Of a stretch of 13,010 nucleotides of DNA, positions 6,700 through 13,010 are shown in pieces. The number at the start of each line of letters is the position of its first letter. The first letter of the stretch is position 1. The DNA is from Clostridiales bacterium (GTDB lineage Bacteria; Bacillota; Clostridia; Christensenellales; UBA3700). Position numbers and translations under genes: made by a program. Where the stretch lies: assembly GCA_014799645.1 (NCBI GenBank), contig JAAVHQ010000009.1, positions 114,602 to 127,611 on the forward strand. The letters are read 5' to 3'. Under the pieces are notes generated by a model that was given only the letters and a program-made list of their open reading frames with translations, was not told where the DNA came from and searched no databases.

Positions 6700-7653
6700 A
6701 TGAAAAAGTATTTAATCAGTATGATTGTATTGCTCGTTATCGGGGCGATAATATGCGGCGGAGGCGCGATAGTTTACGCGCAGAGCGACAACAGAATCTT
6801 CGAGAAAGATTTGGAATATACTCAAAAAGAGTACGTGGCGGAGTCTGAAATCAATGCAATAGACTTTTCTTTGATGGGAGCGTACAACTTTATCCTTCAA
6901 AGAGGAGATACTTGCTCGGTGTCATATTTTGAAAGCGAGATTTCGCATTTCACAGTGTTGGAAGAGAATGGCACTCTCAAAATGCAAGAAAAATACGAGT
7001 GGAAAAATATAATCACAAAGTGGTGTAACAAACAGCAAAAGACCGATTTAGTGCTTACCGTGCCAGAGGGCGTAATATTGTCAATGGATTGCCATTTCAG
7101 CGGAGCGGTAACTCTTGAGTTGCCCGAATGGGAATACGGCGATATAAATATGAAATTAAGCGGAGCGACAACACTTTCGTCAGAGTCGCCAATAAAAGCG
7201 GAGCAATTAAACTTCGACGTATCGGGAGTTCTTACGGCAAGTTTGAAAGGCGAATTCGACAGTATCAATTTGAAGGTATCAGGTTCTTCGAGTATGACTT
7301 TTGACGGAAGCGCGAAAAGCATAATTATGAAATCTTCGGGGGCTACGAATTTCAATTCAAACGAACTTGTTTGCCCTGAGATAAACGTAAATGCGAGCGG
7401 ATCGGCAAAGATTACGCTCAATGGCGAGGGAAAAGAGTTTAATGCTCATGCGTCGGGTTATTGTTCGATTGACGCGGGGACTTTTACACTCGACACGCTT
7501 AGTATAAATGCAAGCGGAGCAGTCAATATGACGGTCAACGTCAAGGACGAAATAAACTCTCACGCAAGCGGTAGCGTAAAAGTAGATTACTACGGCGACC
7601 CAAAAATCTCGACTTCGGGATCATCAAAAGCCAAGTACAACAAGATAGGATAG
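6700..7653 (+). CDS. exported SG-repeat beta-solenoid protein, GIN/DUF2807-like
   Basis: A 317-residue protein with an N-terminal hydrophobic segment (about 4-27), either a signal peptide cleaved near VYA-QS or a membrane anchor. There is no clear lipobox. After a spacer region (28-130) come nine units of 18-21 residues, each opening with SG (first at residue 134, last at 290). They alternate small or polar turns and short strands (SGATTL, SGSSSM, SGATNF, SGSAKI, SGAVNM), and the end SGSSKAKY is typical of the GIN/DUF2807 head domain. Such repeats predict a right-handed beta-solenoid outside the membrane. The strong AAGGAGGG site overlaps the HAAS stop, so the genes are cotranslated. Ligand and function are unknown; DUF4097 is a related alternative name for this fold. 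Confidence 0.82.
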   Translation: MKKYLISMIVLLVIGAIICGGGAIVYAQSDNRIFEKDLEYTQKEYVAESEINAIDFSLMGAYNFILQRGDTCSVSYFESEISHFTVLEENGTLKMQEKYEWKNIITKWCNKQQKTDLVLTVPEGVILSMDCHFSGAVTLELPEWEYGDINMKLSGATTLSSESPIKAEQLNFDVSGVLTASLKGEFDSINLKVSGSSSMTFDGSAKSIIMKSSGATNFNSNELVCPEINVNASGSAKITLNGEGKEFNAHASGYCSIDAGTFTLDTLSINASGAVNMTVNVKDEINSHASGSVKVDYYGDPKISTSGSSKAKYNKIG

Positions 7654-7665
7654 GTTGATTGACTA

Positions 7666-7694
7666 TTGACACTTGAATATAAAATTGGTATAAT
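7666..7694 (+). promoter_or_regulatory. consensus sigma-A promoter of the second membrane-protein operon
   Basis: TTGACA (7666-7671), a 17-bp spacer and TATAAT (7689-7694) match the consensus at all twelve positions. It lies 13 bases after the GIN gene stop, with no terminator between. Confidence 0.85.
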
Positions 7695-7732
7695 GAATAT
7701 AATATATTGAGAATATATCAAGTGGGGAAAAT

Positions 7733-8119
7733 TTGAATAAAATACAACTAAGAGAGCGAATAGGCGGTACTGTGTTGCGACTTGGCTGGTTGCTGGGAAT
7801 TGCGACGTTTATCCCTACGCTCTTTTATTTGCTTTATTATGCGTTTGCCGTCGCTCAAATACTGTATTTTGCAGTATTGGCGATATTGATTTTGGCGACG
7901 TTCTTTTTGATTTTGTTCAACGAGGGATTTAGAAAAGCATTCGATTCACAAAACGTCGACGTGCTTCCTTTGGTTCAAAAAGTATACTCAGCGTTCAGCG
8001 CAGTTTTGCCTATTTTGTTCGTTGCGGGATTGTGTTTTGCATTGGCGTCGCTAGTGCTTTCGCTCAAAGCCAAAACGGTAAGGTTTCATTCAAAAGATTG
8101 GTATCGTCAATCTTGTTGA
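7733..8119 (+). CDS. unrecognised multi-pass membrane protein, probably frameshifted near its end
   Basis: I do not recognise a family. TTG is the start codon, with GTGGGGA upstream (7723-7729) as ribosome binding site. The 128 residues contain predicted membrane helices at about 17-41, 43-62 and 86-106, with a short loop (NEGFRKAFDSQNVDVLPLV) between the second and third. The last residues (about 113-128, VRFHSKDWYRQSC) are polar and stop at 8117-8119. The -1 frame from about 8077 onward encodes a further helix and stops at 8188-8190, overlapping the next ATG. The natural product is therefore probably about 152 residues with four helices, and the sequence carries a one-base loss (mutation or sequencing error) between about 8066 and 8110. 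Programmed frameshifting is less likely because no strong slippery heptamer is seen. Confidence 0.7.
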   Translation: MNKIQLRERIGGTVLRLGWLLGIATFIPTLFYLLYYAFAVAQILYFAVLAILILATFFLILFNEGFRKAFDSQNVDVLPLVQKVYSAFSAVLPILFVAGLCFALASLVLSLKAKTVRFHSKDWYRQSC

Positions 8120-8190
8120 TAGTATTTTTGTGTATAGGTCTTATCACTTATTACGCGACCAAATCCAAGATAATGGGGGCAAGCGTATGA
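8077..8190 (+). other. C-terminal fragment of the preceding membrane protein in the -1 frame
   Basis: Codons from GGT at 8077 read GKVSFKRLVSSILLIVFLC and then IGLITYYATKSKIMGASV before TGA (8188-8190). The hydrophobic run is a plausible fourth membrane helix followed by a basic segment. The stop overlaps the next gene's start as ATGA, a normal coupling arrangement, which supports this as the true gene end. Confidence 0.65.
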
Positions 8191-8687
8191 GAGTGTATTT
8201 GAGCAACAGAAAAGACGTATACGTATTCTATCGCGGCGAAGCGTTGGATATAAAGAGAGAAAAGGGCAAAGAGTACGTCGAGGTTGACGTCCAAGAAGGG
8301 GAAGAGTATACCCTTGAATTTGTCAAGAAATCGGAATTCAGCCGTCCAATGTGGTTTGTCTACGCAATACTGTTTTGGATAGTTGGCATAATGGGATTTT
8401 TCACGCCAAAGTTTTCTAAAAACACTTTTTCTCTAAATTGCAAAATGACGGCAAAAGCGACTTCAAAGCCGTTGACGGTATTCTTCAACGTGTCCAATCC
8501 CAAGTATGCGCCAAACGTCGCTCTCAAAGTAGTAGGCGAGGGAGACGTATTGCTTGAAGACGAGAAGTACGTCGAAGACAAGACGGCAAAGGCCCGTCGC
8601 AAAGTCTATTCCTTGCTATCGGGCGTATTGAGATTAGCGGTAATCGTAATTGTCGCGGTAGCTATAGTCAAAAAGATTATAGGCTAA
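8187..8687 (+). CDS. unrecognised two-helix membrane protein
   Basis: No family recognised. The frame opens at 8130, but the ATG at 8187 is the likely start: a G-rich site (TGGGGGC, 8174-8180) precedes it, and the upstream frame overlaps the -1 frame tail of the previous gene, sharing ATGA. The product has 166 residues. Residues 1-50 are predicted beta-rich and charged (KDVYVFYRGEALDIKREKGK), helix 1 is at about 55-73, and a soluble segment spans 75-140 (including FSLNCKMTAKATSKPLTVFF). Helix 2 is at about 143-161, followed by KKIIG. It is cotranscribed with the preceding gene and ends 13 bases from the convergent aminopeptidase gene, with no hairpin between them. Confidence 0.75.
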   Translation: MRVYLSNRKDVYVFYRGEALDIKREKGKEYVEVDVQEGEEYTLEFVKKSEFSRPMWFVYAILFWIVGIMGFFTPKFSKNTFSLNCKMTAKATSKPLTVFFNVSNPKYAPNVALKVVGEGDVLLEDEKYVEDKTAKARRKVYSLLSGVLRLAVIVIVAVAIVKKIIG

Positions 8688-8700
8688 AATTGATGACTTA

Positions 8701-9924
8701 TTAGAAAGCCCAGTTGCCGTCTTTGAATATTTGAATTTTCTTGCCCTCTTTCGTGATACCGACGATATTCATATCGCTTGAACCTATCATAAAATCGACG
8801 TGTATCATACTGGTGTTTACGCCCATTTTGTCAAAATCTTCTTGCGTATACTTTTCAAAATTCTTTATGCAGTTGGAAAAGCCTCTGCCCAAAGCGAGGT
8901 GGCAACTTGCGTTTTCGTCAAAGAGAGTATTGTAGAAGAGTATTCCGCTGTTGCTGATAGGCGAGTCGTAAGGCACTAGCGCGCATTCGCCGAGCATCTT
9001 TGCGCCTTCGTCCATAGCGACCATTTGTTTGAGCAAGTCTTCGTTTTTCTCCGCGTGAACTTCGCTGACTTTGCCGTCTTCAAATTTAATCCAAAAGTTT
9101 TCGATAAGCGCGCCTTGATAAGAGAGCGGTTTCGTCGCGTATACTACGCCTTCGACAGAACCTGCTTTTGGGGTAGTGAAGACCTCTTCGCTAGGTATAT
9201 TGGGGTTGAATTCCACGCCTTGCAAGGTCTTTTCGCTGCCTGCGAGGAAGTCGGCGTTTTCAAGCAATTCGACTTTAAGATCAGTGCCGTTGGTAGCCGA
9301 ATATTCGAGATATTTGAGATTGAGCGAATTGAGATAGTCGCATTTTGCGTGTACGTCCGCATTGTGCCTGTTCCAATTTTCAATAGGCGTACTTTCGGCT
9401 CTCGAAGTGTAGAGGATAGCCTCCCATAGTTTTTCTACGGCGATAGAGGCGCGTTCGTTGGGGAAAACTTTCTTTGCCCAAGCCACGCTCGGTACGGCGC
9501 AGATGCACCACTGATATTTGTTGTCCATAGCGTCGATATACGGCTTGCGAATAGGGTACTTTGCCATTTTCTCTTTGGCGATTTTGTCCTGTCTTGCATT
9601 TTTCAAGCCGTCGGGGTCGTCCGAATCGAGATATATTCTCGCAGGAAGAATTTCCGACTGATATTTCATTTTTTCAATTTGCCAATCCTTAAATTCGTTC
9701 ATAGTAGATTGACTCATATATTTCGAGTTAAGAACCGTCAACGGGTTGTGCTGCCAGTCTACGACGACTTCTTTTGCGCCGAGAGCGTAGCACTCGCCGA
9801 CAAGCATTTCCACGAACTCGGGTTGATCCAACGAAGCGGTAATCCACACCTCTTGACCCTTTTGGATATTGACGCCCTTTTGGGCTATAAGTTTAGCATA
9901 TTCTTTTAATACTTTTTTCTTCAT
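8701..9924 (-). CDS. M29-family metallo-aminopeptidase (AmpS/PepS type)
   Basis: A cytosolic two-metal exopeptidase that removes N-terminal residues from peptides. The 407-residue length is typical of family M29. Expected metal-site motifs are present in order: NIPSEEVFTTP (242-252, Glu 246/247), MLGE (310-313, Glu 313), CHLALG (341-346, His 342) and HVDFMIG (375-381, His 375 and Asp 377). The N-terminal domain begins LKEYAKLIAQKGVNIQKGQEVWI, as is usual for the family. GAGGT shortly upstream of ATG sets the start. It is monocistronic: its own consensus promoter lies upstream, and a convergent operon ends 13 bases from its stop. An inverted repeat spans the promoter's -35 and spacer and may serve an operator. 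Confidence 0.95.
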   Translation of the reverse strand: MKKKVLKEYAKLIAQKGVNIQKGQEVWITASLDQPEFVEMLVGECYALGAKEVVVDWQHNPLTVLNSKYMSQSTMNEFKDWQIEKMKYQSEILPARIYLDSDDPDGLKNARQDKIAKEKMAKYPIRKPYIDAMDNKYQWCICAVPSVAWAKKVFPNERASIAVEKLWEAILYTSRAESTPIENWNRHNADVHAKCDYLNSLNLKYLEYSATNGTDLKVELLENADFLAGSEKTLQGVEFNPNIPSEEVFTTPKAGSVEGVVYATKPLSYQGALIENFWIKFEDGKVSEVHAEKNEDLLKQMVAMDEGAKMLGECALVPYDSPISNSGILFYNTLFDENASCHLALGRGFSNCIKNFEKYTQEDFDKMGVNTSMIHVDFMIGSSDMNIVGITKEGKKIQIFKDGNWAF

Positions 9925-9956
9925 ATATACCTCGCGCGATTATATATACAATATAT

Positions 9957-9985
9957 ATTATACTAAGTTGACAATTTGATGTCAA
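9957..9985 (-). promoter_or_regulatory. consensus sigma-A promoter of the M29 aminopeptidase, with inverted repeat
   Basis: On the minus strand TTGACA (9980-9985), a 17-bp spacer and TATAAT (9957-9962) are fully consensus. The -35 hexamer is one arm of a perfect inverted repeat TTGACA-N6-TGTCAA (9968-9985), so a repressor site inside the promoter is possible. Confidence 0.8.
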
Positions 9986-10036
9986 ATATACCTAGCGGAA
10001 ACCTTATTAAAACACAATTTTTGGAAGCGGAGGCAA

Positions 10037-10064
10037 GCATAAATTGAAAATGTTGGCATACAAT
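10037..10064 (+). promoter_or_regulatory. possible mother-cell sporulation sigma factor promoter (SigE-like) for ytxC
   Basis: GCATAAA (10037-10043), 13 bp, then CATACAAT (10057-10064) resembles the B. subtilis SigE consensus; CATACAATA also fits the SigK -10 pattern CATAnnnTA. No convincing sigma-A promoter was seen. Against it, transcription would begin only about ten bases before the ATG. Confidence 0.35.
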
Positions 10065-10080
10065 ACCTAATGAGGAAATT

Positions 10081-10794
10081 ATGTGGCAGAGCACTATTTT
10101 AATTAGTAAACAGTTTAACAAAGACAACGTATTGAAAAAAGGTTTGGAAAGAATAGAAGGGTTGTATTTCGCAGAAGGCGAAGAAGAGGGGTATACATCT
10201 TACGACGTTGCGGCAAAAGAGTATGACAAAGACGCCTGCGAGAAAGCCGTAAGAGAACTTATTGCGGATATTATACTCAACAATATAAAATTACAGTATA
10301 TTCTCTCGTCGCTCGGCAAGAGGGCGATAGATACTTCGCTATGCACGCTTATATCGTCAATGCTTTATTACGACAACAAAAAGGAAGAGGAATTTGTCAA
10401 AAGACAGATTTCCAATCTCAAAAATTACTGCGTGGACGGCATAGTAAGTTTTAGATTGAGAGAACTTTCAAGCGAGTGGAAGGAATTGGGCACTATTATT
10501 CTCAACACGCTCGGCAAGGGCTTTGGCGAAAAAGAGATTTATTCTCTCGCTTTGTATATGTTGGGCGAGAGAAAGGACACGAGTCTATTCATTGCCGACA
10601 GCAGAGAAATTTTGATTACAAACGTATCGCAAGGCGGATTGGTCAAAGTCCCAGAGATTTATACCGAAAAAATTCACAATATCATCAACGCTATCGTCAA
10701 GTATGGCGCAAGCGAAGTCGTAATAGAGAGGGGGAATGCGGACAAAGAACTCCTCAATGCCCTTAGAAATATCGTCGACGTAAAAATTTTGTGA
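10081..10794 (+). CDS. ytxC: YtxC-like sporulation-associated protein
   Basis: A 237-residue soluble protein without membrane helices. The middle and C-terminal part match my knowledge of the YtxC family: NLKNYCVDGIVSFRLREL (residues 117-134) corresponds to the family's motif ending in GFxxFRLxxY, followed by a helical segment and a C-terminal alternating strand-helix part (SLFIADSREILITNV, VVIERGNADKELL). YtxC lies immediately upstream of thrS in B. subtilis, as here, which supports the call. Its biochemical function is unknown; the family is named as a putative sporulation protein. ATG with AGGA four bases upstream was chosen as start. The promoter may be of the mother-cell type. Length is somewhat shorter than the roughly 280 residues of the Bacillus protein. 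Family assignment is moderately sure. Confidence 0.65.
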   Translation: MWQSTILISKQFNKDNVLKKGLERIEGLYFAEGEEEGYTSYDVAAKEYDKDACEKAVRELIADIILNNIKLQYILSSLGKRAIDTSLCTLISSMLYYDNKKEEEFVKRQISNLKNYCVDGIVSFRLRELSSEWKELGTIILNTLGKGFGEKEIYSLALYMLGERKDTSLFIADSREILITNVSQGGLVKVPEIYTEKIHNIINAIVKYGASEVVIERGNADKELLNALRNIVDVKIL

Positions 10795-10904
10795 CAACTA
10801 TTTATTGTATTGATAGATAATCATATTGTTTGCAAAACCGCAATATATGGTGTTTTTGGGTTATAAAGCCAAATTTTACCGTCGAAAAAAGTCCGTTTAT
10901 TGTG

Positions 10905-10933
10905 TTGACAAGTACAAAAGTCGGTATTATAAT
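10905..10933 (+). promoter_or_regulatory. consensus sigma-A promoter of the T-box/thrS transcript
   Basis: TTGACA (10905-10910), a 17-bp spacer and TATAAT (10928-10933) are fully consensus. Transcription would start near 10940, just before the T-box leader. The preceding stretch from 10795 shows no gene and no convincing terminator. Confidence 0.85.
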
Positions 10934-10939
10934 ATCAGT

Positions 10940-11176
10940 ACAATTTAATTGCAACGCAAGAAATTGCGTACCCGAGGACACGTGATTGAGAGGCAATCGC
11001 CACAGAGAGTATCGGAATGCTGAGAACGATACGCGAGGATGTCAGTCATACCACCGCGAGGAAAAACACGTCAGCCGTACGAATCGGCGCAACTAAGCGA
11101 CGGCCAAATGCCGTAATTAAGGTGGAACCGCGAGTAATCGTCCTTAAAGTCAAATGACTTTGAGGATATTTTTTTT
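10940..11176 (+). promoter_or_regulatory. T-box leader for threonine (tRNA-Thr-sensing attenuator)
   Basis: A leader RNA that binds uncharged tRNA and permits read-through into thrS. The T-box sequence AAGGTGGAACCGCG is at 11119-11132, and its AAGG can pair with CCTT (11142-11145) as antiterminator. AGAGAG (11004-11009) precedes a stem GTATCG/CGATAC enclosing GAATGCTGAGAA, the conserved distal part of Stem I. TGATT (10983-10987) can pair with AGTCA (11044-11048), placing ACC (11050-11052, repeated as ACCACC to 11055) as the likely specifier, a threonine codon. Further hairpins are ACGCAA-GAAA-TTGCGT (10954-10969), GCCG/CGGC (11074-11088) and CGGC/GCCG (11101-11113). T-box identity is sure; the exact fold and specifier register are inferred. 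Confidence 0.93.
11141..11176 (+). terminator. T-box attenuator terminator
   Basis: TCCTTAAAGTCA (11141-11152) pairs over 12 positions with TGACTTTGAGGA (11155-11166), with one T-G wobble, then eight T (11169-11176). Its 5' arm includes the CCTT needed for the antiterminator, so the two folds exclude each other. Confidence 0.9.
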
Positions 11177-11217
11177 GTAAACAAAATAGTTGATATATAT
11201 TAAGATGAGGTGAATAT

Positions 11218-13010
11218 ATGAAAATTACGTTGAAAGACGGCTCAATTAAAGAGTTTAACGATGGAATGAGCGTCTATGAGATTGCCAAGGAGATTTCCGA
11301 AGGATTGGCAAGAGCGACTGTGGGTGCAAAAATCAACGGCAAGGTAGTGGAGACGAGAACTATCGTCAGCGAGGACTGCAAGTTGGAATTGTTGACTTTT
11401 GCCGACGACGAAGGAAAACTTATTTACAGACATACGGCTTCGCATATCCTTGCGCAAGCTATCAAAAACATTTTCCCGACGGTCAAGTTGGCTATCGGTC
11501 CTGCAATCGCCAACGGTTTTTATTACGATTTTGACTTCAAGACCCCTATATCTACCGACGAATTCAATAAGATAGAGCAGGAAATGAAGAATATTATCAA
11601 GGCAAATTATCCTATTACCAGATTTGTCTTGCCGAAAGACGAGGCTATTAAACTTATGTCGGGCTTTGGCGAAGACTATAAAGTGGAACTTATCAACGAT
11701 TTGCCCGAGGGAGAGGAAATATCTTTCTATAAGCAAGGCGACTTCGTAGATTTGTGCGCAGGTCCGCACTTGCCGTTTACGGGTATGGTAAAGGCTTTCA
11801 AGTTGACGAGTCTCACGGGAGCGTACTGGCGCGGTAACGAAAAGAACAAGATGCTTTCTAGAATTTACGGCACGGCTTTTGACAAGAAGTCGGAACTTCA
11901 AGCGTATTTGGACGCAGTCGAAGAGGCTAAGAAGAGAGACCACAACAAACTCGGCAGAGAAATGGGAATATTTATGACGGATGAAAACATCGGTCAAGGT
12001 TTGCCTTTGCTCATGCCAAAGGGCGCGAAGTTGTTCCAAATTCTTCAAAGATTTGTAGAGGACGAGGAAGAGAGAAGAGGTTACGTCTTGACGAAGACCC
12101 CGTATATGGCGAAGTCCAATCTATACAAAATATCCGGACACTGGGATCACTATCTCGACGGAATGTTCGTCATAGGCGACGAGAAGAAGGACGACGAGGT
12201 ATTCGCATTGCGTCCGATGACCTGTCCTTTCCAATATACGATTTACAACAACGGCTTGAAGTCTTATAGAGATTTGCCTTTGAGATACGGCGAGACGTCC
12301 ACGTTATTTAGAAACGAAGCGTCGGGAGAAATGCACGGACTTATAAGGGTGAGACAGTTTACGCTGTCCGAAGGTCATATCGTCTGCGCGCCCGAACAAC
12401 TCGAAAGCGAGTTCAGAGGGGTAGTAGACTTGATTAAGTTTATGCTCAAATGTACGGGACTTGAAAACGACGTAACGTACAGATTCAGCAAGTGGGATCC
12501 TGCCGATACCGACAAGTATATCAACGAACCCGAAGTTTGGGAAATGGCTGAAGATACTATGAGAAAAATTCTCGATAATATCGGACTTGATTACGTTGAG
12601 GCAAAGGGCGAAGCGGCTTTCTACGGACCTAAACTAGATATTCAAATTAAGAACGTACACGGCAAAGAAGACACTATCATTACCGTGCAAGTAGATATGT
12701 TCCTTGCTGAAAACTTCGATATGTCCTATATCGACGAGAACGGCGAAAAGAAAAGACCGTACATTATACATCGTTCGTCAATAGGCTGTTATGAAAGAAC
12801 AATGGCTTTGATGATAGAGAAGTTTGCAGGCGCGTTCCCTGTATGGGCAAGCCCTGTGCAAGTCAAGGTTATCAGTTTGACGGATCGTACCGTTGACGAG
12901 TGCAACAAGATACAAGAGAAACTCAGAGCAATGGGTATCAGAGCGGAAGTAGACGCGCGTAGCGAAACGGTAGGCTACAAGATACGTTCCGCGCAGTTGG
13001 AAAAAGTACC
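11218..13010 (+). CDS. thrS: threonine-tRNA ligase (3' end outside the window)
   Basis: Charges tRNA-Thr with threonine and edits mischarged serine. 597 residues are visible, and about 40 of the usual roughly 640 are missing. Domains in order: TGS (1-62); an editing domain with HTASH (72-76) and the CAGPH motif (Cys 180, His 184); a class II catalytic core with MTCPF (334-338, Cys 336), motif 2 around FRNEASGEMHGLIRVRQFT (364-382), His 387, and motif 3 around IIHRSSIGCYER (516-527, His 518). Cys 336, His 387 and His 518 fit the active-site zinc ligands. The start of the anticodon-binding domain is at about 547. GATGAGGTGA a few bases upstream sets the ATG. The core reads MTCPF, SEGHIVC and HRSSIGCYER where common bacterial enzymes have MNCPG/H, DDAHIFC and HRAILGSxER, so it belongs to a divergent subgroup. 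T-box controlled. Confidence 0.97.
   Translation, partial: MKITLKDGSIKEFNDGMSVYEIAKEISEGLARATVGAKINGKVVETRTIVSEDCKLELLTFADDEGKLIYRHTASHILAQAIKNIFPTVKLAIGPAIANGFYYDFDFKTPISTDEFNKIEQEMKNIIKANYPITRFVLPKDEAIKLMSGFGEDYKVELINDLPEGEEISFYKQGDFVDLCAGPHLPFTGMVKAFKLTSLTGAYWRGNEKNKMLSRIYGTAFDKKSELQAYLDAVEEAKKRDHNKLGREMGIFMTDENIGQGLPLLMPKGAKLFQILQRFVEDEEERRGYVLTKTPYMAKSNLYKISGHWDHYLDGMFVIGDEKKDDEVFALRPMTCPFQYTIYNNGLKSYRDLPLRYGETSTLFRNEASGEMHGLIRVRQFTLSEGHIVCAPEQLESEFRGVVDLIKFMLKCTGLENDVTYRFSKWDPADTDKYINEPEVWEMAEDTMRKILDNIGLDYVEAKGEAAFYGPKLDIQIKNVHGKEDTIITVQVDMFLAENFDMSYIDENGEKKRPYIIHRSSIGCYERTMALMIEKFAGAFPVWASPVQVKVISLTDRTVDECNKIQEKLRAMGIRAEVDARSETVGYKIRSAQLEKV

Noticed and set aside
7702..7718. Palindrome ATATATT-GAG-AATATAT between promoter and start of the second membrane operon
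   Set aside because: Built only of A and T in an AT-rich region, so likely to arise by chance; kept out of the features.
8060..8100. Programmed -1 ribosomal frameshift in the first small membrane-protein gene
   Set aside because: The only runs are CCAAAA and TCAAAAG, which do not form a good slippery heptamer in phase, and no strong downstream stem was found. A one-base indel is simpler.
8130..8186. Upstream start (ATG at 8130) for the two-helix membrane protein
   Set aside because: No ribosome binding site. The region is better explained as the -1 frame end of the preceding gene, and ATG at 8187 has a G-rich site and the ATGA overlap.
9968..9996. Plus-strand promoter for ytxC from TTGACA at 9968
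   Set aside because: No -10-like hexamer occurs 16-18 bp downstream (the bases there are around CCTAGC).
10838..10862. Possible terminator after ytxC (AAAACC ... GGTGTTTT)
   Set aside because: The arms pair only with a bulge and no proper T-run follows. Too weak to call.
10802..10996. Small minus-strand frame of 64 codons over the thrS promoter
   Set aside because: It overlaps a consensus promoter and the T-box leader, and has no recognisable domain or binding site.

Overview
The window looks like a chromosomal segment of a low-GC Gram-positive bacterium, most likely class Clostridia. Supporting signs are an AT-rich composition, near-consensus sigma-A promoters, strong GGAGG-type ribosome binding sites, a T-box leader on a synthetase gene, a YtxC-like sporulation gene next to thrS, and a proofreading-deficient Pol I. 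The genus cannot be fixed from the sequence. The content is largely core and conserved, with two accessory membrane-protein operons. No insertion sequence, phage gene or CRISPR array was seen.

Layout: (1) 1-3044, polA (5' end outside the window) overlaps coaE by one base and ends at a bidirectional hairpin terminator. (2) 3155-5347, a divergent pair: an MscS-type channel on the minus strand and a membrane-anchored GNAT acetyltransferase on the plus strand. Their promoters face apart across a 13-bp palindrome. (3) 5378-5460, tRNA-Leu(GAG) on the minus strand with encoded CCA; it shares a bidirectional terminator with the GNAT gene. (4) 5718-7653, a tight operon of a PadR repressor, a HAAS/DUF1700-type membrane protein and a secreted or anchored SG-repeat beta-solenoid (GIN/DUF2807-like) protein. 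A nearly perfect 23-bp palindrome covers its promoter. (5) 7733-8687, two small unrecognised membrane proteins behind a fully consensus promoter; the first appears to be split by a frameshift. (6) 8701-9924, an M29 metallo-aminopeptidase on the minus strand. (7) 10081 to the end, ytxC, then a threonyl T-box leader and thrS (3' end outside the window).

How they fit together: polA/coaE and ytxC/thrS are housekeeping or sporulation genes whose B. subtilis homologues also lie in one chromosomal region. PadR very probably autoregulates the PadR-HAAS-GIN operon, a cell-envelope module of unknown exact role. The operon behind it has its own promoter, but no terminator separates the two, so read-through is likely. 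thrS should be controlled by uncharged tRNA-Thr through the T-box. The most interesting leads are the frameshifted membrane-protein pair, the operator palindromes, the GNAT-membrane fusion with an altered acetyl-CoA loop, and the repeat-rich proteins of the PadR operon.
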